Under the pieces are notes generated by a model. The model made no database searches and had not been told where the DNA came from. It was given only the letters and a program-made list of their open reading frames with translations. Shown piece after piece: positions 26,490 through 34,400 of a stretch of 39,660 nt of DNA; position 1 is the stretch's first letter; each line of letters begins with the position of its first letter. A program made the position numbers and the translations under genes. This DNA is from an uncultured Bacteroidales bacterium. Lineage in GTDB: Bacteria > Bacteroidota > Bacteroidia > Bacteroidales > Paludibacteraceae. Location of the stretch: the NCBI GenBank assembly GCA_946404495.1, contig CAMJDT010000023.1:1-39660 (forward strand). The letters are read 5' to 3'.

Positions 26490-27566
26490 ATGATGAAGAC
26501 GATGAAACGATTGACACTGATATTGCTCGCGCTCATTCTCGTGCTGCCCGCAGCGCTCGCCCAGTCGCGTATCGACCCGGGCGACAAGCGTATTGACAGC
26601 CAGCACCGCAATAAGATATCGCCCTATCGCACCCACGACCGCCGTAAGTCGGCCGACCATAAGGGTCTGCGCTCCTCCGTCCACTCGGGTGAGTGCTACC
26701 TCGCCGGTTTCTGGGTAGATGCCGGCTACGCACGACTCTTCCACAACGTGCCCGACGTCAAGCACCTCGGCGGAGGCGGCCTGTCGATAGGCGGACTCTT
26801 TGAGTACGAGAGCGGTTATTTCATGCTCCAGACCGGCGCCGGATTGGCTTTCCGCCAGTACAACGACTCTGTCCACGATGTGCATTACAATAACTTCCTC
26901 TACGGAGCCCTCACCACCGATATCCGGTGGAACACGATCATCGACTCCTACGGTGTACCCGTCGATGTGCTCTACTACGACTTCGCCCGCCGGCGCGACG
27001 TAGCCCGCACCCTCTCGGTGCAGATTCCGCTGCTCTTGGGCGCTAACTTCGACGGATTCTATTTCCTCGCGGGACCTAAGATCAATTTCTCCTTCTGGGG
27101 ACAGACCGTCATGGCTTGCGACGCGACCTCTACGGCCGATTACTCGTCGCGCTATATAGGTATGTACACTGAGATGGACAACCACGGCTACCGTCACGAC
27201 GTGCCGCTCAAGTACACCGGCCCTGCGCTCTGGAACATCCGCTTCAACCTCATGGCTTCGGCCGAGATAGGCTGGGAGTTCTATCTCGGAGTCAACCACC
27301 TCCGTATTGCCGCCTATGCCGACTACGGACTCTTGTCCGTCAGTCCCTCGTCCGGCAATCAGTTTGTCAGTGTGCCCTACGACACCAAGTTCAACTTCGA
27401 GACCTTCTCCTTCAATCATGTCTATACCACGGCGGAGGCGGCGGACTGCCGCATGAACGAATTCTCCTGCGGAATCAAGTTCACCTATCTCTATGAGTTC
27501 CCGGAGACCTTCCTGCGCGTCTTGAACCGCAATTACAACTACTCCCGCCGTCGTGCAATACGTTAA
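26490..27566 (+). CDS. Outer-membrane beta-barrel-like protein, partner of the giant protein
   Basis: The 358-residue protein has a signal peptide (LTLILLALILVLPAALA) and a charged N-terminal segment. A long run of alternating aromatic and polar strands follows (for example SIGGLFEYESGYFMLQTGAG, FDGFYFLAGPKINFSF, HLRIAAYADYGLLSV), as expected for a barrel of about 10-14 strands in the outer membrane. It starts 6 bp after the giant gene and shares its codon bias. In Bacteroidota, giant adhesins such as SprB are encoded next to a PorP/SprF-type outer-membrane partner; this gene holds the same place, although I cannot confirm PorP/SprF family membership by eye. A general PorT-like or OmpA-like barrel is the alternative. 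It ends with four consecutive in-frame stop codons. Confidence 0.75.
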   Translation: MMKTMKRLTLILLALILVLPAALAQSRIDPGDKRIDSQHRNKISPYRTHDRRKSADHKGLRSSVHSGECYLAGFWVDAGYARLFHNVPDVKHLGGGGLSIGGLFEYESGYFMLQTGAGLAFRQYNDSVHDVHYNNFLYGALTTDIRWNTIIDSYGVPVDVLYYDFARRRDVARTLSVQIPLLLGANFDGFYFLAGPKINFSFWGQTVMACDATSTADYSSRYIGMYTEMDNHGYRHDVPLKYTGPALWNIRFNLMASAEIGWEFYLGVNHLRIAAYADYGLLSVSPSSGNQFVSVPYDTKFNFETFSFNHVYTTAEAADCRMNEFSCGIKFTYLYEFPETFLRVLNRNYNYSRRRAIR

Positions 27567-27578
27567 TAATAGTAGATC

Positions 27579-28805
27579 ATGAATATAAAACAACTTTTTG
27601 TTATCTTGCCCCTCGCGGCACTCCTTTCGGCTTGCGGAGCCGTGCATAACCGCTTCCTCCGCGCCGATGTGATTGGTTTCAGTTCCTCGGTCGAGACCAG
27701 TTATAATGTCAACCGAGGCAAACTGCAGAACAAGAGCGTGCAGACCGAACCCTACGACCTCACCACCACCGGCGACCAGGTAGCGATGCGTCGTTATATC
27801 AAGACCGCGATTCCCCGCGGCGAGCACTCTGCCGTGTTCTATGCCATGGAGTTGGCGGGCGAACGCGTCAAGTATATCCGCAAGAACCTCTCCGAACGCG
27901 ATCCCGAGACCGCCTATTATGTTTTCCTGCTTACCGACGGCTTCGACAATGCCTCCGCGCAGGTAGCCAAGAACGACGGCCGCAATTGGTCGCTCGTCAC
28001 CTATGATAAGTACCAGCAGCGGGTGCGCCGCTCGCTCCGTAGCGCCATGAGTCCCTTCTCGCGCAATACCTTCGAGGTCTATCCGATGTTGCTCAAGGGT
28101 AAGGAGCTCAAGCAGATGCAGGAGCGTAATAATATGTCCGACGACGAGTTCCGCGCCTATGTCAGCTCCCAGATGGACTGCTTCCGCTTCTCGTCCAAAG
28201 GCAAGGACAAGGCGCCCCAACTCATCTGCGCCGACAATTTCGACGATATCTACGCCGAACTCTATCGCAAGGTCATCCATTCATCCTATCGCTTCCGCGT
28301 GCCTACGGCCTATATCAAGAAGCAGATCAAGATGAACTTCACCAACAAACAGGGTCAGCAGGCCTCGCTCACCGGTGTGCTCAAGAAGAAGGGCAAGGGC
28401 TATATCCTCGACAACCTCAAGCTGGAGGGCATCAATGTCTCGACCAAGTCCAAGTACATCAACAGCCGTGCTACGCGGCTCATCGCGCTGCCGTCCTCTG
28501 ACCCCAATGAGATGTCGGCCTCCTTCATCATCGAGAATATCCGCGACCTCTACGATATGCCCTATCTGCCGGATCCCAAACGCGTGGATCAGCAGGTGCT
28601 GATGTCGGGTAATCTGTGGTATATCAATCCCGACTTCGCGGATATGAACGATCTGGATGTGAATACCTATTTCGTCTTTGTCATCGACGGCTGCGTAGCT
28701 GAGGACATCAACGACGACGCCGACACCTCTGTCTCAGACAGCTATCGCCGCCAGATCCAACTCCTCGACGACCTCCTCGACGCCCTCATTCTCCACAGAA
28801 AGTAA
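27579..28805 (+). CDS. Lipoprotein with VWA-like fold, third gene of the giant-protein operon
   Basis: The 408-residue protein begins with a lipoprotein signal (LFVILPLAALLSACGA), so it is likely tethered by a lipid at the Cys of LSAC. The strand TAYYVFLLTDGFDNAS is typical of von Willebrand factor A domains (the 'LLTDG-DN' strand), and later segments (FEVYPMLLKG; ICADNFDDIYAELYRKVI) fit the last VWA strands and helix. The classical DxSxS metal site is not clear: the expected strand reads VIGFSSSVETSY. A C-terminal region of about 180 residues is beta-rich and unrecognised. It lies 12 bp after the barrel gene with the same codon bias, so the three genes form one unit. A role as envelope partner in assembly or anchoring of the giant protein is an inference. 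Confidence 0.68.
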   Translation: MNIKQLFVILPLAALLSACGAVHNRFLRADVIGFSSSVETSYNVNRGKLQNKSVQTEPYDLTTTGDQVAMRRYIKTAIPRGEHSAVFYAMELAGERVKYIRKNLSERDPETAYYVFLLTDGFDNASAQVAKNDGRNWSLVTYDKYQQRVRRSLRSAMSPFSRNTFEVYPMLLKGKELKQMQERNNMSDDEFRAYVSSQMDCFRFSSKGKDKAPQLICADNFDDIYAELYRKVIHSSYRFRVPTAYIKKQIKMNFTNKQGQQASLTGVLKKKGKGYILDNLKLEGINVSTKSKYINSRATRLIALPSSDPNEMSASFIIENIRDLYDMPYLPDPKRVDQQVLMSGNLWYINPDFADMNDLDVNTYFVFVIDGCVAEDINDDADTSVSDSYRRQIQLLDDLLDALILHRK

Positions 28806-28866
28806 TTGATAATTGATAGTTGTCGTTATACCGTTATACCGTAATACCGTTATACCGTAATACCGA
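28806..28866. repeat. 7-bp (TTGATAA) followed by 8-bp (TATACCGT) tandem repeats
   Basis: TTGATAA and TTGATAG at 28806-28819 are followed by five 8-mers (TATACCGT, TATACCGT, AATACCGT, TATACCGT, AATACCGA) at 28827-28866. The 8-mer differs by one base from the TATCCCGT unit at 3061-3134. Confidence 0.9.
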
Positions 28867-28910
28867 AGATGACTAATGACGTGATAACGTAAACTGAAAA
28901 CTACGCTTAA

Positions 28911-28949
28911 AATTTTTTTCACAAAATATTTGCATATATGAAAAAAAAG
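28911..28949 (+). repeat. 39-bp promoter-region repeat, copy 1
   Basis: This 39-bp AT-rich stretch holding the -33 box and spacer is identical to 29610-29648. Confidence 0.92.
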
Positions 28950-28960
28950 CATTACCTTTG
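28929..28960 (+). promoter_or_regulatory. Promoter of the toxin-antitoxin pair
   Basis: TTTG at 28929-28932, 20 bases, TACCTTTG at 28953-28960. The antitoxin ATG is at 28996. Confidence 0.87.
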
Positions 28961-28995
28961 CACCCGATAATTGAAAATTTAACACGCATTACATT

Positions 28996-29268
28996 ATGAT
29001 GGTTCAAACTCGGACATATTCGAATGTGCTCAATATGGCATACCTGCTGCCGATACAGGAACAGGAGCGTTTGATTAGAGACATGCAAGAGCATGTGAGT
29101 CATTCGCGTATAGTGCTCAATGAAGATAAGCATTATACGTGGGAAGAGTTGCGTGCCGGGGTGAGAGAGGCTGAGGAACAGTTCGCGCGGGGAGAGGTGT
29201 ATACAGCTGAGGAGGATGATCGAATGTTTGATGCGTTTATTTCCCAAGAATTAGGCGTAGCACTATGA
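28996..29268 (+). CDS. Antitoxin-like protein of a type II toxin-antitoxin pair
   Basis: The 90-residue, mostly charged helical protein has the pattern YLLPIQEQERLIRDMQEHV near its N-terminus and an acidic C-terminal half (YTWEELRAGVREAEEQFARG). Short proteins of this sort that overlap a RelE/ParE toxin by 4 bp are usually cognate antitoxins that bind the toxin and repress their own promoter. No DNA-binding fold can be named with confidence. The promoter at 28929-28960 drives the pair. The ATG at 28996 is followed by a second ATG at 28999. Confidence 0.75.
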   Translation: MMVQTRTYSNVLNMAYLLPIQEQERLIRDMQEHVSHSRIVLNEDKHYTWEELRAGVREAEEQFARGEVYTAEEDDRMFDAFISQELGVAL

Positions 29269-29573
29269 AAATTGTTGTTTCAGAACGAGCAAAGCAAAGT
29301 CGCGACCAAATTGCAAGGTACATCTTGCTTTATTTCGGGAAGAAAAAGTTACTCGAATTTCGAGAAGCATATCACGCTACAAAGCGGTTTATAACGGAGA
29401 ACCCCAACGGAGGTGCAAGAGAGATGAATTTGTCAACGGATGAGGTCGAGTATCGTTATACGATGATCAATGGATTGACAAAGTTAGTCTATCGTGTTGC
29501 GGACGATTACATATTGGTCGCAGATATGTGGGATGTTCGTCGTGAACCTCCGCAAGCGCTTCGCGATGATTAG
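29265..29573 (+). CDS. RelE/ParE-family toxin
   Basis: The 102-residue protein fits the RelE/ParE fold: an N-terminal strand MKIVVSERAKQSRDQIARYI, a central helical pair, and the closing strands VEYRYTMINGLTKLVYRV and YILVADMWDVRREP. That strand order is typical of ParE-type toxins, and the final DxRR-like strand is a family hallmark. It begins inside the last codon of the antitoxin gene (ATGA overlap). The target, gyrase for ParE or ribosome-bound mRNA for RelE, cannot be decided from sequence inspection. Confidence 0.85.
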   Translation: MKIVVSERAKQSRDQIARYILLYFGKKKLLEFREAYHATKRFITENPNGGAREMNLSTDEVEYRYTMINGLTKLVYRVADDYILVADMWDVRREPPQALRDD

Positions 29574-29609
29574 TGCATCGTGGCATTGTAAACTCATAAA
29601 TTCAATTTA

Positions 29610-29648
29610 AATTTTTTTCACAAAATATTTGCATATATGAAAAAAAAG
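29610..29648 (+). repeat. 39-bp promoter-region repeat, copy 2
   Basis: Identical over 39 bp to 28911-28949; the two copies bracket the toxin-antitoxin pair. Confidence 0.92.
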
Positions 29649-29659
29649 TAGTAATTTTG
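29628..29659 (+). promoter_or_regulatory. Promoter upstream of a possible small RNA and the nucleotidyltransferase gene
   Basis: TTTG at 29628-29631, 20 bases, TAATTTTG at 29652-29659. The predicted start is near 29666, leaving a leader of about 150 bases before the next gene. Confidence 0.85.
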
Positions 29660-29665
29660 CACCCG

Positions 29666-29787
29666 AATTTGATACAAAACTATCATAAGACAGAAAACGG
29701 TTTAGACACTCTACAGCTTATGAGTCAAAACGCTGACATATTGCAACCAAAATGCGCATCTTCGCTTTCGCGAGGTGTGCTTTTTTG
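29666..29787 (+). ncRNA. Candidate small RNA or attenuated leader
   Basis: A promoter, about 120 bases without an ORF, and a terminator-like hairpin (29754-29786) define a possible short transcript. It could be a stand-alone RNA, or a leader that attenuates the nucleotidyltransferase gene starting 33 bases after the hairpin. Confidence 0.4.
29754..29786 (+). terminator. Hairpin with T-run upstream of the nucleotidyltransferase gene
   Basis: GCGCATCTTCGC and GCGAGGTGTGC pair around a TTTC loop with one bulge and G-T pairs, followed by six T residues at 29781-29786. This is the form of an intrinsic terminator. Confidence 0.65.
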
Positions 29788-29818
29788 TTGAAATATCTAA
29801 CCGGTAAGTGAAAGAAGA

Positions 29819-30112
29819 ATGAAAACGACACAGGAATATATTGACATCCTTAAGCAGCATGCGCCTATGTTGCGGGATCGATACGGCATGACTTCGATGA
29901 TGCTGTTCGGCTCCGTAGCCCGCGGCCAGCAGCGCGAGGATAGCGATGTAGATGTGCTCGTTGACCTGCCGCCTATTTATTATAACGCGTGCGCCGCGAA
30001 CGATTATTTGGAAGAAGTACTTGGCTGTCACGTTGATATGATTAGAAACCATAAGACATTATCACCATTTTTTAGAAAACAAGTAGCGCGCGATGGAATT
30101 AGAATATTCTAA
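29819..30112 (+). CDS. Minimal nucleotidyltransferase (MNT/MntA-like)
   Basis: The 97-residue protein has the nucleotidyltransferase signature: GSVARG (from FGSVARGQQ), then SDVDVLVD with the catalytic DxD. Such single-domain MNT proteins commonly act as antitoxins that modify a HEPN-type RNase partner. No HEPN gene follows; instead a 40-codon ORF overlaps its 3' end. The gene lies downstream of the hairpin at 29754-29786. Whether it works with a distant HEPN partner or on its own is open. Confidence 0.85.
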   Translation: MKTTQEYIDILKQHAPMLRDRYGMTSMMLFGSVARGQQREDSDVDVLVDLPPIYYNACAANDYLEEVLGCHVDMIRNHKTLSPFFRKQVARDGIRIF

Positions 30113-30215
30113 CGAAGAGATGCAATCGATGTTGTCAGCCTCGACTGCTGAGGCACGCAAGGGGCTTGGTACATCTCATGAGGACTTTAAACGTGAAATG
30201 ACGTCATGGCTCTGA
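30093..30215 (+). CDS. Small 40-residue ORF overlapping the nucleotidyltransferase gene
   Basis: An ATG at 30093, inside the end of the upstream gene, opens 40 codons ending with TGA at 30213-30215. The product is mostly charged (starts MELEYSNEEM) and contains GLGTSHEDFKREM near its C-terminus. The pattern G-x-G-T-S-H-E-D followed by a hydrophobic end resembles the C-terminal part of short antitoxin-like proteins, but I cannot assign a family. The 20-bp overlap suggests translational coupling. It could be a real small antitoxin, a remnant of a longer one, or chance. Confidence 0.45.
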   Translation: MELEYSNEEMQSMLSASTAEARKGLGTSHEDFKREMTSWL

Positions 30216-30235
30216 TTAAATGGCAAACGAATACG

Positions 30236-30266
30236 TGCAAATTATTAACAAAAAACATAGTTACAT
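30236..30266 (+). repeat. 31-bp duplicated leader, copy 1 (before the YhcG gene)
   Basis: The stretch from TGCAAATTATTAAC to ACAT matches 31421-31451 with one mismatch. It ends 20 bases before the YhcG start codon. Confidence 0.92.
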
Positions 30267-30285
30267 AATAACCGAATAAGGATAG

Positions 30286-31401
30286 ATGGAACAGATAGTA
30301 AAAGCAGATTATGCGCAAGCGGTAAAGGCGATTAAGCAAGCTATTGTTGTATGTCGCTACCGTGCAGCTCGTCAAATGAACGGCGAGGTGTTAGGCTTGT
30401 ACTATTCCATCGGTAAATATATCTCAGAGCAAAGCCGTAATGCGCAATGGGGCACGAACGCTATTCAAACTATCTCTGATCAGCTGCAACAAGAACTGCC
30501 CGGGCTGAAGGGATTCTCGGAAGAAAACATTCGCCGTATGCGTAAATTTTACGAGGAGTGGGCTCCGGTGTTTGAAATTCGTTCGGCAGTGCCGAACAAA
30601 ATTAACATTATGCCTCAAAGCGCAGAAATTCAGCTATTTACATTTCGGTCAACACTGTTGACCAAATTAGGAGAAGAAGATATTCGTCTTTTTTCAGGCT
30701 TGGGATTCTCGCTTCACTGTGAAATCATTCGTCGTGTTGATGACATCGACGAGCGGTGGTTCTATATACGGAAATGCGCACAGGAGTTTTGGGGATATCG
30801 TCGTTTAGAGCAAGCGCTACGAGATGATCTATACCACACGGCAGGCTCTATGCCTAATAACTTTACGCTCACTCTACCTGATGACAAGCAACGCGCTATA
30901 GCAATGCAAACTTTCAAGGAGGACAATGTGCTTGATTTCCTACATATCGAAGATCCAGATTTTGTAGATGAGCACGATGTAGAGCAGCAGATAGTAAGCA
31001 ATGTGCGAAAGTTTATGATGTCTATTGGCAACGATTTTGCCTTTATGGGCAATCAATATCGGCTGATCGTAAACGATAAAGAACGGTTTATAGATTTGCT
31101 ATTTTACCATAGAAGGATGCGATGCCTTGTGGCGATTGAACTGAAGAATGGAGAATTCCAGCCGGAATATGCGGGTAAAATGAACTATTACTTATCTGCT
31201 TTGGATGAATTAGTGCGTTTACCGGAAGAGAATCCGAGCGTAGGCATCATACTATGCCGCAATAAAGATAACGCAGAGGTAGAGTTCGCACTACGTGATA
31301 TTTCCAAACCGATGGGAGTAGCAACTTATCGCAGCGTAAGCGAACTGCCGGACACCTATAAAGCATTACCTTCTGCAGAAGAATTGAGAAAACTATTGTA
31401 A
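30286..31401 (+). CDS. YhcG/DUF1016-family PD-(D/E)XK nuclease
   Basis: The 371-residue protein has the YhcG layout. An N-terminal DUF1016 helical domain (VLGLYYSIGKYISEQ, GFSEENIRRMRKFYE) precedes a C-terminal PD-(D/E)XK nuclease domain with the acidic ERFIDLLFYHRRMRCLVAIE region and the catalytic-type E-x-K in IELKNGEFQPEYAGKM. The family occurs near mobile elements, restriction systems and toxin-antitoxin genes, in agreement with the neighbours here. The DNA substrate is unknown. A 31-bp leader repeat precedes it and recurs before the next gene. Confidence 0.92.
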   Translation: MEQIVKADYAQAVKAIKQAIVVCRYRAARQMNGEVLGLYYSIGKYISEQSRNAQWGTNAIQTISDQLQQELPGLKGFSEENIRRMRKFYEEWAPVFEIRSAVPNKINIMPQSAEIQLFTFRSTLLTKLGEEDIRLFSGLGFSLHCEIIRRVDDIDERWFYIRKCAQEFWGYRRLEQALRDDLYHTAGSMPNNFTLTLPDDKQRAIAMQTFKEDNVLDFLHIEDPDFVDEHDVEQQIVSNVRKFMMSIGNDFAFMGNQYRLIVNDKERFIDLLFYHRRMRCLVAIELKNGEFQPEYAGKMNYYLSALDELVRLPEENPSVGIILCRNKDNAEVEFALRDISKPMGVATYRSVSELPDTYKALPSAEELRKLL

Positions 31402-31420
31402 AAGAGAGAATAATTGAAAT

Positions 31421-31451
31421 TGCAAATTATTAACAAAAAACATAGTAACAT
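31421..31451 (+). repeat. 31-bp duplicated leader, copy 2 (before the second giant gene)
   Basis: Matches 30236-30266 with one mismatch and ends directly before the ATG at 31453. Confidence 0.92.
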
Positions 31452-31452
31452 T

Positions 31453-34400
31453 ATGAGAAAACTAAAACTATTTTTCGCCTGTATGCTGTTGACCCTCCTC
31501 AGCATCGGGCAAGTGTGGGCAGAGACTGCCACTTACACTGTTTCTACTGCTTCAGAAGTGACAGAAACAGGTGATATTCCTGACGGCTCATCTGCTGCCC
31601 TCACCGGAAATGCCGGTTTAAATGGTGGTATGCTGCAATTAACATATGGTAAAAATGCCGTATTGACCATTTCGGGCTATGAAGGATGTACCATTACTGG
31701 TTTTAAGATGAGTATGAAATCAAATTCCAGTAAAGGTAAAGGGTCAATGACATTAGTAGCTGGAGAAACAACTCTTCATTCTGTCCCGGACGCCGCCTTC
31801 AACTCTAGTGATTGGTACGGTAGCTGGTCAACTTCAGCGGTTGATGTGGATTTTACATCTGTTATGACTACAGATTATACCGTTGACGAGGATGAAAACA
31901 TTGTAATAACTGTCACCAATCATGGTACATCCAATAGTACAAACTCATTGTATATTGGTAGTTATACAATTACCTATACCACTGGTGGCTCAGGAGATCC
32001 GACCGATTGTTCTGCGCCAGTATTTGAGCCTAATGGAGGTGCAGTAGCAAGTGGAACGGAAGTTACTATTACGACCGAGACAGAAGGCGCAACTATATAT
32101 TATACGATGGGTGCTGATCCTGCTGACCCGACAAGCAGTTCTGATGAATATACAGATCCTATTGAGATTACAGCAAACACAACTATTAAGGCGATTGCTA
32201 TTAAAAACGGTTTGAATGACAGTGAGGTATCGTCTGCGACCTTTACCGTTGCTGCCGCTTTGTCGGATGATGAATTTGCATGGAGTGCTTCTTCTTATGA
32301 GGCTACGCTCGGCGGCGAGAATTCTTTCCCGACGCTCACGAATACTCATAATTTGAGTGTAACGTATCAAAGTACGACAGAAGCTACTGCAACTGTAAAT
32401 GCCAGTGGCGAAGTTACTCCGGTTAAGGTGGGTACAACAACTATCAAGGCTATCTTTGCAGGTAATGATGACTATGCAGCGAAGACGGTTACATATGAAT
32501 TAACGGTAGCCAAAGCAGCTGATAGTAATACCAGCAAGACACTTGACTTGTCAACAGATGAGACGGATACGAAAACGGATAGTAAATTAGAGTGGGAAGG
32601 TACTTATGTAACCGTAACCGCAGCGAAAGCAACTGCCTCTACCGCTACGAACAACTATTGTCCGCCATCTAATAGTTCTACTCGTTTCTATAAGAATTCT
32701 ACTTTGACTTTCACACCGGTAGAAGGATATAAGATCAAGTCGATAGTATTTACTGCAACCACGGTTGCCTATGCTACTGCCCTTCAGGGTAGCACTTGGA
32801 CAAATGCTACAGCATCAGTTCCGACAACAGGAACAGACGCAGAAAAGATGGTTGTAACGGTGACTGCTTCCGGTGCAGGTGCTGTTTCTGCTACTATAGG
32901 CGGAACTTGCGGATTTACACAGATAGTAATCAACTACGGAATTGTTGCTCCGGAAGTGACGGTTGATCCGAGTTCGTTGAGCTTTGATGCAAAGCAGAAT
33001 ATTGCTGTAGATGGCAAGACGTTTACGCTGACGGGTGCAAACTTGACAAGCGGTTTGACACTTGCTGCTTCTGCTGGATTTAATGTTAGCCCGGAATCTA
33101 TCACGGCTGCTGACGCTATGGCACAAGGCGGTGTGGAAGTGACGGTTACTCCGGCTACTCCGACTGCTGCAACTACTCCGGTGGACGGAACTGTTACCAT
33201 CAGCGGTGGCGGTCTCGCTTCCAACGTAGTTGTTAACTTGTCGATGGCTGTTACACCGACTTACGCCGTAGTTCTTGCTGTTAACGACAATACAATGGGT
33301 TCGGCTACTATCAACGGTGGTGCAGGTCCGGTTTATGCTGAATATGCAGACGAGGTAACCTTGGTGGCAACTGCAAATCCGGGTTACGAGTTTGTCAACT
33401 GGACAGTTTCCACAGATGAAATTGATTTTGGTGAAGATGCAGAAAAAGCTAATGGCGCAGTAGCTACTATCGGTGCGGCTGGTACGATTACGGCAACTTT
33501 CCAAGCACAAGCTTGTACGAATTTGGATGCTCCGACGTTGGATGAGGTCACTAAGACTTATCAGAGCGCAACGATTGCATGGAATGCAGTTGATAATGCT
33601 GATGGCTATGTGCTGAACATTGTTAAACATTCTGATGCAAGTGCTGTTCTTACGGATGAGATTATTGCCGCTCCTGAAGTTTCGTTTGAGAAAACAGGTC
33701 TTGACGCTAATACCCAATATGACTACACCGTAATGGCTGTAGGTGACGGTACTTCTTATTGCGATGAGAGCAACCCACTGTTGGAAGGCAACTTCACGAC
33801 GAATGATTATCCGTCTGTAATCGTTACATATAGCGAGAACGGCAATACAGATAACCAAGTATCGAAGAAGATCCAAACAGCATTTGCTCTGCCGACCGAA
33901 GTTACTAATAACATCAGCGGCAAGACGTTCGTTGGTTGGACCACCAAGTCTGACTTTGAAGATGGTGATGAGAGCGACGAAGAGACTTACTTTGCTAAGG
34001 GTGCGGACTTTACCATCACAAGCAATGCTGCTGTAACATTGTATGCAGTTTATGCAACGGCAGGTAGTGGAGATGTTACCATTTCAAGTACACCGCTGAC
34101 TTCTGCACCAGAACAGGGTGCAAAATACGTGATTGGTGCTAACCATAAAACGGCCGGCATCAAATATTTTAGCACTTATAGTGGAACTGGAAGTAACTTA
34201 AGTTGGGGAACAATGGATGCTTCTACCACAATCTATTTTACGCTTTCAGGGACAACATCTGCTTTAACAGCATATGACGGAAGTGCATACTTGAAAAATC
34301 GCTCTGGCGGTTTCGAAATGTCTACCACTTCTACTACGATAGCTTTGCAGGCTGATGGCGCTATTCGTGGATCCTCAGAAGAAACAGCGACAAGATTAAG

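Noticed and set aside
22671..28280. Open frame of 1,869 codons on the minus strand, and similar ones at 18006-19775 and 19782-22610
   Set aside because: They are exactly codon-aligned with the sense genes and exist because TTA, CTA and TCA are avoided there. The products lack domain or signal features, and the sense proteins have clear structure.
28806..28995. tRNA or insertion-sequence remnant in the gap before the toxin-antitoxin pair
   Set aside because: No cloverleaf, terminal inverted repeats or transposase fragment was found; the gap is explained by tandem repeats and a promoter.
31414..31452. TTG at 31414 as start of the second giant gene
   Set aside because: The extension encodes the duplicated leader sequence in frame by chance; a normal signal peptide begins at the ATG at 31453.
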